NCBI GenBank assembly: GCA_017482345.1
Contig: JAFUNB010000008.1
Coordinates: 62,001-126,000 of the forward strand
Origin: Oscillibacter sp.
GTDB lineage: Bacteria > Bacillota > Clostridia > Oscillospirales > Oscillospiraceae
Reading direction: 5' to 3'
DNA length: 64,000 nt
This document shows positions 16,974 to 25,918 of this stretch, one piece after another. Under the pieces are notes generated by a model that made no database searches, had not been told where the DNA came from, and worked only from the letters and a program-made list of their open reading frames with translations. How positions within the stretch are numbered: position 1 is the first letter of the stretch; the number at the start of each line of letters is the position of its first letter. A program made the translations under genes and the position numbers.

Positions 16974-19900
16974 TTACAGCTTCAGCTCTTCCTGAGCCTT
17001 GTACTGGCGGTAGCGGGTCTCCGCGTCCTCCGCGGCGGCCTTGAACAGCGTCTCGGCATATTCAGGGAAGGTGAGCTTCAGGGCGGCGTAGCGGTTCTCG
17101 CCGTCCAGGAAGGTCTCGTAGTCCATGCTGGGAGCCTTGGAGTCCACGGTCATGGGCCGCTCGGCGTTGGGGTTGTAGCGGTACAGCGTCCAGTAGCCGG
17201 CGTCCACAGCCCGCTTCATCTCCTCCTGCACGCTGCTCATGCCGGCCTTGATGCCGTGGTTGATGCAGGGGGTGTAGGCCACGATGACAGAGGGGCCCTT
17301 GTGCTGCTCGGCCTCGCGGATGGCTTTGATCAGCTGGTTGGGGTCGGCGCCCATGGCCACCTGGGCCACATACACGTTGCCGTAGGTGCGGAAGATGGCG
17401 CCCAGGTCCTTCTTGCGGCTGCGCTTGCCGGCGGAGGCGAACTGCGCCACAGCGCCCAGAGGCGTTGCCTTGGAGCTCTGGCCGCCGGTGTTGGAATACA
17501 CCTCGGTGTCGATGACGAAGACGTTGATGTCCTCACCGCTGGCCACCACGTGATCGAGGCCGCCGAAGCCGATGTCATAGGCCCAGCCGTCGCCGCCGAA
17601 CATCCAGAAGCACTTCTTGGCCAGCTGGTCACGACGCTCCAGAATTTCCGCGGCCTCGGGGGTGCCGGCGGCCTCCAGATCGGCGATGAGGGCGTCGCTC
17701 ATGGAGCGGGAGGCGTCAAAGTCATCGTAGGTCTCCAGCCATTCCTTGGCGGCGGCGCTGCCGGTGGACTCGGCATAGGCCTCCACCTTGGCCTTCACAT
17801 TCAGCCGCTGCTGACGGACGGACAGGAACATACCCAGGGTCAGCTCAGCGTTGTTTTCAAACAGACTGTTGGTCCAGGCGGGGCCGAAGCCGCGGCGGTT
17901 GGTGGTATAGGGGATGCCGGGCAACGGCGCGCCCCATGCCTGGGAGCAGCCGGTGCCGTTGGCCCAGTAGACCCGGTCGCCGAACAGCTGGGTCAGGAGC
18001 TTTGCATAGGGGGTCTCGCCGCAGCCGGCGCAGGCGGCGGAGAACTCCACCAGAGGCTGGCGGAACTGGCTGCCCTTGATGGTGTAGGGATTGAACAGGT
18101 CGCCCTTGTCGGAGAGGGACAGGGCAAATTTCCACTCAGCCTTCTGGCTCTCCTCCAACCGGGCGGGCACCATGGTGATGGCCTTCTCCTTGGCAGGGCA
18201 GCAGGCCACGCAGCTGCCGCAGCCGGTGCAGTCGTAAGTGGACACCTGCATGGTGAAGTGCAGGCCCTTGGCGGCGCCGTTGGCGGGGATGGTTGCAAAG
18301 CCGGCGGGAGCCGCGGCCTTCTCCTCGTCATTGAGGAGGAAGGGACGGATGACGGCGTGGGGGCAGACCAGGGAGCAGCGGTTGCACTGGATGCACTTGG
18401 CGGGATCCCACTGGGGGATCTTCACGGCGATGCCGCGCTTTTCAAAGGCGGTGAGACCCATGTCGATGTGGCCGTCCTCGTAATCCTTGAAGGCGCTGAC
18501 CGGCAGATCGTCGCCCTTCTGCTTGTTGATGGGGATGAGGATGTTCTTCACCACGGCGGGGAGTTCCTCGCCGGAGGCGGGAGCGGCCTCCTCGGCCTGT
18601 GCCCAGTGGGCGGGAATGGCTACCTTTTCATAGCCGTTTGCACCGGCGTCGATGGCGGCCTCATTCTTGGCGATGACCTCCTGACCCTTGGTGAAATAGC
18701 TCTTGCGGACGGCCTTCTTCATCTCCTCCAGCGCCTGCTCTGTGGGGATGATCTCCATGAGGGAGAAGAACGCGGACTGCAGCACGGTGTTGGTGCGGTT
18801 GCCCAGACCCAGCTCGCCGGCGATCCTGGTGGCGTCGATGATGTAGAGGTTCAGATTCTTCTCCGCGATGGCGCGGCGCACCCTGGCAGAGAGCTTTTCG
18901 TTCAGCTCCTCCGCCGTCCAGCCGCAGTTGATCAGCAGGGTGCCGCCGGGACGAACCTCGTCCACAATGTCGTACTGGGCCATGAAGCTCTGGTTGTGGC
19001 AGGCCACGAAGTCCGCCTGCTTCACATAGTAGGAGCTGCCGATGGGATGGCTGCTGAAGCGCAGGTGGGACTTGGTGATGCCAAAGGACTTCTTGGAGTC
19101 GTACTCAAAATACGCCTGAGCGTACTTGGGGGTGGTCTCGTTGATGATGCGGACAGTGTTGTGGTTGGCGCCCACGGTGCCGTCGCTGCCAAGGCCCCAG
19201 AACTTGCACTGGACGGTCTCGGGATCCTGAGACACAAAGGGCTTCACCGGCAGGGACAGGTGGGTCACATCGTCCACGATGCCGATGGTAAAGCCGTCGA
19301 TGGGCTGCTCCGCGATGAGGTTATCGAACACAGCCACGATCTGGGCGGGGTCGGTATCCTTGGAGGAGAGGCCGTAGCGGCCGCCGATGACGGTGATGGG
19401 CGTGCCCTTCAGGGCGGTGCAGACATCCTCGTACAGAGGCTCGCCGATGGAGCCCATGTCCTTGCAGCGGTCCAGCACGGCGATGCGCTCCACGGTCTCC
19501 GGCAGAGAAGCGAGGAAGTGCTTCATGGAGAAGGGGCGGTACAGGTGCACCTGCAGGAAGCCCACCTTGCGGCCCTGGGCCACCAGAGCGTCCACGGCCT
19601 CCCGGGCGGTGCTGGACACGGAGCCCATGGCGATGATCACATCCGTGGCGTCGGGTGCGCCGTAGTAGTTGAACAGGTGATACTCCCGGCCGGTGATGGC
19701 GCTGATCTTGGCCATATAGTCCTCCACCACGTCCGGCAGAGCGTTATAGAAGCCGTTGTTGGCTTCGCGCATCTGGAAATAGACGTCGCCGTTCTGGACG
19801 GTGTTGCGGAGGGTGGGGTGCTCCGGGTTCAGAGCCCGGTCACGGAAGGCCTTCAGGGCATCCTTGTCCAGCAGGGCGGTGACGGCGGCCTCGTCCGGCA

Positions 19901-20453
19901 GATCCACCTTGTTGATCTCGTGGGAGGTACGGAAGCCGTCGAAGAAGTGCAGGAAGGGGATGCTGCCCTTGACGGCAGCCAGATGGGCCACGGGGGCCAG
20001 GTCGGCAACCTCCTGCACGCTGCCGGTAGACAGCAGGGCGAAGCCGGTCTCACGGCAGGCCATCACATCGGAGTGGTCGCCGAAAATGCTCATGGCGTGG
20101 GTGCCCACGGTACGGGACGCCACATGCAGCACGGCAGGCAGACGCTCGCCGGCGATGCGGTACAGCACCGGGATCATCAGCATCAGGCCCTGAGAGGACG
20201 TATAGGTGGTGGAGAGAGAGCCGGCCTGCAGCGCGCCGTGGACCGCGCCGATGGCGCCGGCCTCGGACTGCATCTCCGTCAGGGTGACGGTCTGGCCGAA
20301 CAGATTCTTCCGGCCCTTGGCAGACCAGGCGTCCGTCAGTCCCGCCATGGGAGAGGACGGCGTGATGGGATAAATGGCTGCGATCTCCGTAAAGGGATAC
20401 GCCATATGGGCGGCAGCCTCGTTGCCGTCCATGGTCACAAATTTCTTGATCAT
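16974..20453 (-). CDS. nifJ: Pyruvate:ferredoxin (flavodoxin) oxidoreductase
   Basis: 1159-residue homodimeric PFOR that converts pyruvate and CoA to acetyl-CoA, CO2 and reduced ferredoxin. Domain order: N-terminal pyrimidine-binding domain (GNEAAAHMAYPFTEIAAIYP), transketolase C-like and gamma domains, a 2[4Fe-4S] ferredoxin insert (CIQCNRCSLVCP and CTGCGSCVACCP near residues 690-760), and a C-terminal TPP-binding domain with GGDGWAYDIGFGGLDHV. Start MIKKFVTMDG at 20453; GAGGTG lies upstream. Its partner could be the small ferredoxin at 2911. It lies 72 bases after the TIM-ligase fusion gene in the same direction, with a weak terminator between, so partial read-through from the T-box operon is possible. 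Confidence 0.97.
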   Translation of the reverse strand: MIKKFVTMDGNEAAAHMAYPFTEIAAIYPITPSSPMAGLTDAWSAKGRKNLFGQTVTLTEMQSEAGAIGAVHGALQAGSLSTTYTSSQGLMLMIPVLYRIAGERLPAVLHVASRTVGTHAMSIFGDHSDVMACRETGFALLSTGSVQEVADLAPVAHLAAVKGSIPFLHFFDGFRTSHEINKVDLPDEAAVTALLDKDALKAFRDRALNPEHPTLRNTVQNGDVYFQMREANNGFYNALPDVVEDYMAKISAITGREYHLFNYYGAPDATDVIIAMGSVSSTAREAVDALVAQGRKVGFLQVHLYRPFSMKHFLASLPETVERIAVLDRCKDMGSIGEPLYEDVCTALKGTPITVIGGRYGLSSKDTDPAQIVAVFDNLIAEQPIDGFTIGIVDDVTHLSLPVKPFVSQDPETVQCKFWGLGSDGTVGANHNTVRIINETTPKYAQAYFEYDSKKSFGITKSHLRFSSHPIGSSYYVKQADFVACHNQSFMAQYDIVDEVRPGGTLLINCGWTAEELNEKLSARVRRAIAEKNLNLYIIDATRIAGELGLGNRTNTVLQSAFFSLMEIIPTEQALEEMKKAVRKSYFTKGQEVIAKNEAAIDAGANGYEKVAIPAHWAQAEEAAPASGEELPAVVKNILIPINKQKGDDLPVSAFKDYEDGHIDMGLTAFEKRGIAVKIPQWDPAKCIQCNRCSLVCPHAVIRPFLLNDEEKAAAPAGFATIPANGAAKGLHFTMQVSTYDCTGCGSCVACCPAKEKAITMVPARLEESQKAEWKFALSLSDKGDLFNPYTIKGSQFRQPLVEFSAACAGCGETPYAKLLTQLFGDRVYWANGTGCSQAWGAPLPGIPYTTNRRGFGPAWTNSLFENNAELTLGMFLSVRQQRLNVKAKVEAYAESTGSAAAKEWLETYDDFDASRSMSDALIADLEAAGTPEAAEILERRDQLAKKCFWMFGGDGWAYDIGFGGLDHVVASGEDINVFVIDTEVYSNTGGQSSKATPLGAVAQFASAGKRSRKKDLGAIFRTYGNVYVAQVAMGADPNQLIKAIREAEQHKGPSVIVAYTPCINHGIKAGMSSVQEEMKRAVDAGYWTLYRYNPNAERPMTVDSKAPSMDYETFLDGENRYAALKLTFPEYAETLFKAAAEDAETRYRQYKAQEELKL

Positions 20454-20475
20454 ACTACGCACCTCAATGATAATC

Positions 20476-20513
20476 AAAGCCCCCCGGCCTCCGGAAAACA
20501 CTGGAAGCCGGGG
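20476..20513 (-). terminator. possible terminator after the TIM barrel-ligase fusion gene
   Basis: Minus-strand stem CCCCGGC / GCCGGGG with a large loop, followed by only a short U-poor tail (CTTTGATTAT). It may be leaky. Confidence 0.5.
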
Positions 20514-20524
20514 TTGCTTTTATC

Positions 20525-23038
20525 TTAATCCTTGCCCTTGGCAGTGTCAATGCCGGCGGCGCCGACCAGACCCAGACGCTCCGCTGCGGCTTCGCGCATC
20601 TTGTACTTCTGCACCTTGCCGGCGGCGTTCATGGGGAAGGAATCCACGAACTCGATGTACTTGGGCACCTTGTGGCGGGCCATGTGGCTCATGATATACT
20701 CCCGCATCTCCGGCTCGGTGACGGCGGCGCCGTCCTGCAGGATGATGCAGGCCATGGCCTCCTCGCCGTAGCGCTTGTCGGGCACGCCGATGACCTGAAC
20801 GTCACGGACGGCCGGGTGGGTATAGATGAATTCCTCGATCTCCTTGGGGTAGATGTTCTCACCGCCGCGGATGATCATGTCCTTCAGACGGCCGGTGATC
20901 TGATAGGTGCCGTCGCTGGCGCGGCAGGCCAGGTCGCCGGAGTGGAGCCAGCCGTCGGCGTCGATGGTGTCGCGGGTGGCCTCGGGCATCTTGTAGTAGC
21001 CCTTCATGATGTGGTAGCCGCGGGAGCAGAACTCGCCGTTGACGCCGTCGGGCACTTCCTCGCCGGTCTCGGGATCGACGATTTTGGCCTCGATGTTGGG
21101 GAAGTCGTAGCCCACGGTGTTGGTGCGCAGATCCAGCGGATCCGTCCAGGCGGACATGGTGCTGCCGGGAGAGGATTCCGTCTGGCCGTACACGCTGACG
21201 ATGCCGGTCATGTTCATCTCGTCCGGCTGGGCGGCCCGGCGCATCAGCTCAGGGGGGCAGCCGGCGCCGGCCATGATGCCGGTGCGCATATGGGAGAAGT
21301 CGGTCTTGCGGTAGTCCTCGTGGTTGAACATGGCGATGAACATAGTGGGCACGCCGTTGAAGCAGGTGATGCGCTCCTGATTCACGCAGGCCAGAGAGGA
21401 CTTGGCGGAGAAGTAGGGCATGGGACACATGGTGGCGCCGTGGGTCATGCAGGCGGTCATGGACAGCACCATGCCGAAGCAGTGGAACATGGGCACCTGG
21501 ATCATCATGCGGTCGGCGGTGGACAGGCCCATGCGGTCGCCGATGCACTTGCCGTTGTTGACCACGTTGTAGTGGGTCAGCATAACGCCCTTGGGGAAGC
21601 CGGTGGTACCGGAGGTGTACTGCATGTTGCACACGTCGTTGGTCTTGACCCGGGCGGCCATACGGTTGATCTCCTCCAGAGGAACCATCTCGGCCCGGTC
21701 CATGGCCTCGTCGAAGGTCAGGCAGCCCGGCTGGCGGAAGCCCACGGTGATGACGTTGCGCAGGAAGGGCAGGCGCTTGCAGTGGAGAGGCTTGCCGGGA
21801 GTGCTGGTGGCGATCTCCGGGCACAGCTCGTTGATGATCTGGCGGTAGTTGGAATCCAGGCAGGAGTCGATCATCACCAGCGTATGGGTATCGGACTGGC
21901 GGAACAGGTAGTCCGCCTCGTGGATCTTATAGGCAGTGTTGACGGTGACCAGCACAGCGCCGATCTTGGTGGCGGCCCAGAAGGTGATGAACCAGGCGGG
22001 CACGTTGGTGGCCCAGATGGCCACCTTGCTGCCAGCCTTCACACCCAGAGACACCAGCGCCCGGGCGAAGTTGTCCACGTCCTCCCGGAACTCCTCGTAG
22101 GTACGGGTGTAGTCCAGGGTGGTGTATTTGAAGGCGTACTGGTCGGGGAACTCCTCGGCCATGCGGTCCAGCACCTGGGAGAAGGTCATGTCGATCAGCT
22201 CGTCCTTCTGCCAGACATACTCGCCGGTGCCGTCATGGTTGGGATACAGGGCGTTCTTCATGCCGCGGCTGCGCTCAAAGCGGCTCATGTAGTTGACGAA
22301 ATGGGGCAGGATGATCTCGGGATCCTGCAGATCTTCCATCCACTCCGGCTTCCACTCCAGAGAGACGAAGCCGTCGTAGTCGATGGAGGACAGGGCCCGC
22401 ATCATATCCATCACGGGGAGGGTGCCCTCGCCGATGAGGTTATAGGTGTCCTTGTCATCGGAGTCACGGAGATGAACGTGCTTGACGTAGGCGCCCAGGT
22501 TCTTGATGGTGGTGTCGGCGCTCTCGCCATGGTCGCGGTAGGGGTGGTGGATGTCCCACAGGGCGGCCAGCTGGTCACAGGCAAAGCTGTCCATCAGGGC
22601 GCGGAGACGGGCGGTATCGGCGTAGATGCCACTGGACTTCATGAGGATGGCCACGCCGGCCTCCTCCGCCAGAGGCAGCAGATACTCCAGACGCTCACGG
22701 ACACGGTCCTCGTGCTCCGTCAGGGCCACTGCCACGATGTAGGGCACCTGCATCTGCTTGGCCACGTCCATCAGGTCCACCAGCAGAGGAGTCACATCCT
22801 CTTCGTCGGAGATGTCGTAGGAGGTATCGAAGCAGGGGATCGTCAGCTTCTTCTCCCGCAGGAGGCGGACGGTGGCCGCCATGTTGTACTTGTGGAACGG
22901 AGCGCCCCGATCACGCAGGGCGGGGAATTTCGGCAGGTTATAGACCTCGATGCCCTCGAAGTCCATCTCAGTGGCGCTGTTCAGCCACTCTTCCCAGTTC
23001 AGATGTGCCCAGCCACGGGTGGAAAAGGAGAGTCTCAT
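20525..23038 (-). CDS. Fusion: xylose isomerase-like TIM barrel + AMP-forming acyl-CoA synthetase
   Basis: 837 residues. Residues 1 to about 275 are a sugar-phosphate isomerase/epimerase (AP endonuclease 2) TIM barrel with metal-ligand motifs intact: WDIHHPY, KHVHLRD and FVSLEWKPEW. From about 285 to the end is a complete ANL-family ligase: MQYTSGTTGFPKGVMLTH, YGQTESSPGS, GWLHSGDLA, GRLKDMIIRGGENIYPKEIE and the lysine motif NAAGKVQKYK. The ligase part looks like medium-chain fatty acyl-CoA synthetases; the barrel suggests an inositol- or sugar-like substrate. Start ATG overlaps the stop of the LeuA-like gene (ATGA) with AGGAGG 7 bases before. No stop or frameshift separates the two parts. Substrate unknown. 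Confidence 0.88.
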   Translation of the reverse strand: MRLSFSTRGWAHLNWEEWLNSATEMDFEGIEVYNLPKFPALRDRGAPFHKYNMAATVRLLREKKLTIPCFDTSYDISDEEDVTPLLVDLMDVAKQMQVPYIVAVALTEHEDRVRERLEYLLPLAEEAGVAILMKSSGIYADTARLRALMDSFACDQLAALWDIHHPYRDHGESADTTIKNLGAYVKHVHLRDSDDKDTYNLIGEGTLPVMDMMRALSSIDYDGFVSLEWKPEWMEDLQDPEIILPHFVNYMSRFERSRGMKNALYPNHDGTGEYVWQKDELIDMTFSQVLDRMAEEFPDQYAFKYTTLDYTRTYEEFREDVDNFARALVSLGVKAGSKVAIWATNVPAWFITFWAATKIGAVLVTVNTAYKIHEADYLFRQSDTHTLVMIDSCLDSNYRQIINELCPEIATSTPGKPLHCKRLPFLRNVITVGFRQPGCLTFDEAMDRAEMVPLEEINRMAARVKTNDVCNMQYTSGTTGFPKGVMLTHYNVVNNGKCIGDRMGLSTADRMMIQVPMFHCFGMVLSMTACMTHGATMCPMPYFSAKSSLACVNQERITCFNGVPTMFIAMFNHEDYRKTDFSHMRTGIMAGAGCPPELMRRAAQPDEMNMTGIVSVYGQTESSPGSTMSAWTDPLDLRTNTVGYDFPNIEAKIVDPETGEEVPDGVNGEFCSRGYHIMKGYYKMPEATRDTIDADGWLHSGDLACRASDGTYQITGRLKDMIIRGGENIYPKEIEEFIYTHPAVRDVQVIGVPDKRYGEEAMACIILQDGAAVTEPEMREYIMSHMARHKVPKYIEFVDSFPMNAAGKVQKYKMREAAAERLGLVGAAGIDTAKGKD

Positions 23039-24447
23039 ACTTCAGCCTCCTCATAGACGATTTTGTTCAGGGCGTTGATGTAGGCGTGGATACTGGCGCC
23101 CACGATATCGGTGGAGATACCGCGGCCGGAGTACAGCTTGCCGTTGGAACGGAGCTTCACCAGCGTCTCGCCCATGGCCTCGCGGCCCTCGGTGACGGAC
23201 TGGATCTGGAAATCGTCCAGCTCGTAGTGGCAGCCGACGATCTGCTCCAGCGCCATGAAGGCGGCGTCGATGGAGCCGTCGCCGGGGGTCAGACCCTCCA
23301 GGACCTCACCGTTTTTCTTCATCTTGATGTGGGCCACAGAGGAGATGATGTTGCTGGAGGTGATGACATAGCTCTCCAGCACGTAGGTGGCGGGCACCTG
23401 CATGGCGACGGAGGCCACGATGGTATCCAGCTCCTTGGAGGAGATCTCCTCCTTGCGGGAGGCGATGCTCTGGAACGCGGCCCACACATTGGCGCCGTCC
23501 TCCTCGCTCAGGTCATAGCCCAGCTTTTCAACGGCCTTCAGCACGGCAGACATATCATCATGGCTGGTGAGGACGAAGCCGTCGCCCAGCTCCTGCACGC
23601 CGTTGTCAAAGGGAGAGTTCTTGCTGCGGCCGGTCTCGCACATCCAGGTGATCTGATTGATGATGCGCTTCATCTCCGTGGTGCGGACGGCGCAGTACAC
23701 GCCGCAGGCGTCGCCCTTGGCGGCCAGCACACGAGAGATATCGGCCAGAGAGATGTTGTCCATCTGATAGGCGGCGGCCTTGATCTCCCGGGCGCCGGCG
23801 CGAACGGCGGCGATGGCGCAGGCGTCGGCCATGGCCAGCGCGTTGGAGCAGGAGATGCCCAGCGTCACGTCCTTCAGAGCGGGGACATTTTCATACAGGC
23901 TGTTCACAAAGCCGGCGAATTCGTCCGGCAGCATGGCGCCGGCGGTGTCGCAGACGGTGATGGTCTTGGCGCCGGCGGCGATGGCGGTCTCCACAGCGTT
24001 GTAGAGGAAGGTGCCGTCGCTGCGGGTGGCGTCATCGGCGATGAACTCCACGTCCTGCGCTACTTCACAGCAGGCGGAAACGGTATCCCGGATGGCGTCC
24101 AGCATGGCGTCCGGCTTCTTGTGGAAAATGTACTCCATCTGGACGGGGCTGACAGAAGCCACCACCTGCAGTCTGGGATGGCGGGCCTCCTTCAAAGCGT
24201 TCCAGGTCAGCTGCACGCTCTCCCGGTCCAGCTCCACGGGAACAGCCACGATGCTGCGCTTCACAGCGGTAGCGATGGACTTGACCCGCAGGGAGTCGAT
24301 CTTCGCCTGCTGGATCCCCTCCACCTCGATGATGGCGGCGCCCAGTTTATCCAATAGCTTGGACAGCTCCAGCTTTTCTTTAAAGGTCAGGCTGAAGCCC
24401 TTGCCCACCTGTTTCATCGTTACATCGCTGATTCTCACTTCGTTCAT
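23035..24447 (-). CDS. LeuA-like (2-isopropylmalate/homocitrate synthase family) protein lacking canonical catalytic motifs
   Basis: 470 residues. Overall layout is that of 2-isopropylmalate synthase: N-terminal DRE-TIM barrel (about 1-270), linker, and C-terminal LeuA regulatory dimer domain (from about 350: GDGSIDAAFMALEQIVG and YSGRGISTDIVGASIHAYINALN). The signature residues differ. Where the family has DxTLRDGxQ this protein has DVTMKQVGK, and where the family has the metal-binding HCHND it has SCSNA. The catalytic arginine and both metal histidines therefore appear lost. Start ATG 24447 has AGGAGG 8 bases before. It is the first gene after the T-box leader and is coupled to the fusion gene. 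It should not be annotated as a working leucine-pathway enzyme without test. Confidence 0.8.
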   Translation of the reverse strand: MNEVRISDVTMKQVGKGFSLTFKEKLELSKLLDKLGAAIIEVEGIQQAKIDSLRVKSIATAVKRSIVAVPVELDRESVQLTWNALKEARHPRLQVVASVSPVQMEYIFHKKPDAMLDAIRDTVSACCEVAQDVEFIADDATRSDGTFLYNAVETAIAAGAKTITVCDTAGAMLPDEFAGFVNSLYENVPALKDVTLGISCSNALAMADACAIAAVRAGAREIKAAAYQMDNISLADISRVLAAKGDACGVYCAVRTTEMKRIINQITWMCETGRSKNSPFDNGVQELGDGFVLTSHDDMSAVLKAVEKLGYDLSEEDGANVWAAFQSIASRKEEISSKELDTIVASVAMQVPATYVLESYVITSSNIISSVAHIKMKKNGEVLEGLTPGDGSIDAAFMALEQIVGCHYELDDFQIQSVTEGREAMGETLVKLRSNGKLYSGRGISTDIVGASIHAYINALNKIVYEEAEV

Positions 24448-24480
24448 GGTGTTTCCTCCTCTAATCCTATTCGGGAAATA

Positions 24481-24757
24481 AAAAAGTCCCTGAAACTGCA
24501 CTGCAGTCTCAGGGACGAATACATATGATTCGCGGTACCACCCTAATTACCCGCTCCCTCACAGGAGCAGATCACTCTCGGACTCCAACAAGTCCAAAGC
24601 CGATAACGGGGCAACCGTACTCCATTACTGGCCAAAGCGTTCACAGAGTCAACTCAGGAAGCAGACTGCCTTCCACCCTACGCACCGGCTCGCAGCGACC
24701 GCCGGCTCTCTGAAACGATCAGGAAGAGACATAATTCCGTCATTGTTTTTTACCATT
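24481..24757 (-). promoter_or_regulatory. T-box riboswitch leader
   Basis: Minus-strand leader of the LeuA-like gene. Conserved parts in order: Stem I with the CAGAGAG / CUCUG helix and a GCCGG-type hairpin (about 24710-24640), Stem III region, the T-box sequence GGGTGGTACCGCG (24543-24531), and an intrinsic terminator stem GTCCCTGAGACTG / CAGTTTCAGGGAC with TTTTT (24516-24481). Uncharged cognate tRNA would stabilise the antiterminator and let transcription proceed. The specifier codon is not certain; by position relative to the conserved GAG, UGC (Cys) fits, and the overlapping CUG or the later CUC (Leu) are alternatives. Confidence 0.9.
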
Positions 24758-24763
24758 TGCTCT

Positions 24764-24792
24764 ATTAAAACACAGCCGCCTCTGTTCGTCAA
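24764..24792 (-). promoter_or_regulatory. promoter of the T-box operon
   Basis: Minus-strand TTGACG (24792-24787), 17-base spacer, TTTAAT (24769-24764), placing the transcript start at about 24757 where the T-box leader begins. Confidence 0.65.
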
Positions 24793-24849
24793 TCGGAAGA
24801 ATCCACAAATCCAAGTTTTTTCGCTTACTAGTTTTCAATATTTTTGATA

Positions 24850-24884
24850 ACACCCCCGACAGACAATCGTCCGCCGGGGGTGTT
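24850..24884 (-). terminator. terminator of spo0A
   Basis: Stem CACCCCCG / CGGGGGTG; on the minus strand followed by TTATCAAAAATATT, a modest T tract. Confidence 0.6.
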
Positions 24885-24895
24885 TGACTGTTCTG

Positions 24896-25660
24896 TTATG
24901 CCCGGCTGAAGCGGCGGCTGCGCAGCTCCAGCACCAAACGGTCGCTAATCATGGCGATGAATTCGCTATTAGTCGGTTTGCCCTTGGAATTGCTGACGGT
25001 GTACCCGAAGTACTTCTGCAGGGTTTCCAGGTCGCCCCGGTCCCAGGCCACCTCGATGGCATGGCGAATGGCGCGCTCCACCCGGGAAGCGGTGGTATTG
25101 AACCGCTTGGCCACCTCCGGATACAGCACCTTCGTCACGGCGTTGATCACATCCATATCATCCACCGCGATCATGATGGCCTCCCGCAGATACTGGTAAC
25201 CCTTGATATGGGCCGGAACGCCGATCTCGTGGATCACATCTGTCACCATGTTTTTCAGCACCACGGCCCGGGGCTGCTCCTCCGCCGGGCGGGATGTCAC
25301 AATGCGCATCCGCTCCAGCAGGGCCTCCTCCGCCACAGGCTTCAGGAAGAAAAACTTCGCTCCCAGCTCCATCATCTCCCCTGCCAGCTCGTCGCTGAGA
25401 AAGGTCGATGTGACGATCACATTCGTCCCGCTCTGCGCCGCCTCCAGCTTCCGCAGCACGCTGCAGCCATCCATATTCGGAAGAATGGCGTCCATCACCA
25501 CGATCTCCGGCTGCAGCTGCTGGATCATCCGATATGCTTCCTCACCGTCTCCGGTGGAACCCACCACGGTAAATTCCTCTGTTTTTTCAATGGCGCTCCG
25601 CACCATGCTGCGGAACTCCTCATTGGCATCCGCCAGTAATACAGTTTTCCTGGTGTCCAT
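24896..25660 (-). CDS. spo0A: Stage 0 sporulation response regulator Spo0A
   Basis: 254-residue master regulator of sporulation. Receiver domain: acidic D11, phospho-acceptor D57 in [14 protein letters not shown], conserved K107 in FFFLKP. After a linker, the Spo0A-specific C-terminal DNA-binding domain is complete: [20 protein letters not shown], then [21 protein letters not shown] and the final [14 protein letters not shown] follows AAGGGG. An 0A-box (TGTCGAA) lies about 150 bases upstream, suggesting autocontrol. In Bacillus and most clostridia spoIVB is the immediate upstream gene; here it is 5.4 kb away on the same strand. Confidence 0.98.
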   Translation of the reverse strand: MDTRKTVLLADANEEFRSMVRSAIEKTEEFTVVGSTGDGEEAYRMIQQLQPEIVVMDAILPNMDGCSVLRKLEAAQSGTNVIVTSTFLSDELAGEMMELGAKFFFLKPVAEEALLERMRIVTSRPAEEQPRAVVLKNMVTDVIHEIGVPAHIKGYQYLREAIMIAVDDMDVINAVTKVLYPEVAKRFNTTASRVERAIRHAIEVAWDRGDLETLQKYFGYTVSNSKGKPTNSEFIAMISDRLVLELRSRRFSRA

Positions 25661-25751
25661 GTTTCCCCTTATCCTTTTCCAAAGATTTTGGTCTCGGGCC
25701 GCTGCCCTCCGTTTGCGACGGATTCATGAAGCTTCAAATCACGTTTTCTAT

Positions 25752-25817
25752 AAATTAGCATAAACGGACATCTTTTGCAACCTGTGACTGTAAATTTTTT
25801 CCAAAAATCGTTCGACA
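25752..25817 (-). promoter_or_regulatory. spo0A upstream region: 0A-box and possible promoter
   Basis: A perfect 0A-box TGTCGAA lies on the minus strand at 25817-25811. Downstream is TTGCAA (25780-25775), 17-base spacer, TAATTT (25757-25752), about 90 bases before the start codon. The rest of the 258-base gap up to 25918 is AT-rich with no other clear signal. Confidence 0.55.
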
Positions 25818-25918
25818 CATTTCACGCAAAAGCCTCTTTTCCCAGGCGTTACAGCGCTTTTTAGCCTCTTTTCAAGTTTTCTTTTTCATGTTATGATGAG
25901 CGCAACGGAGGTGTGGAT

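Noticed and set aside
17256..20528. 1090-residue open frame on the plus strand
   Set aside because: It is the antisense of pyruvate:ferredoxin oxidoreductase, with an Ala/Gly/His/Leu-rich shadow composition and no family motif.
20672..23056. 794-residue plus-strand frame opposite the TIM-ligase fusion
   Set aside because: Shadow of GC-rich codons; no ribosome site, and the minus strand has complete enzyme motifs.
23035..24447. Calling this gene leuA, 2-isopropylmalate synthase
   Set aside because: The DxTLRDG and HxH motifs are replaced, so an enzymatic name would mislead.
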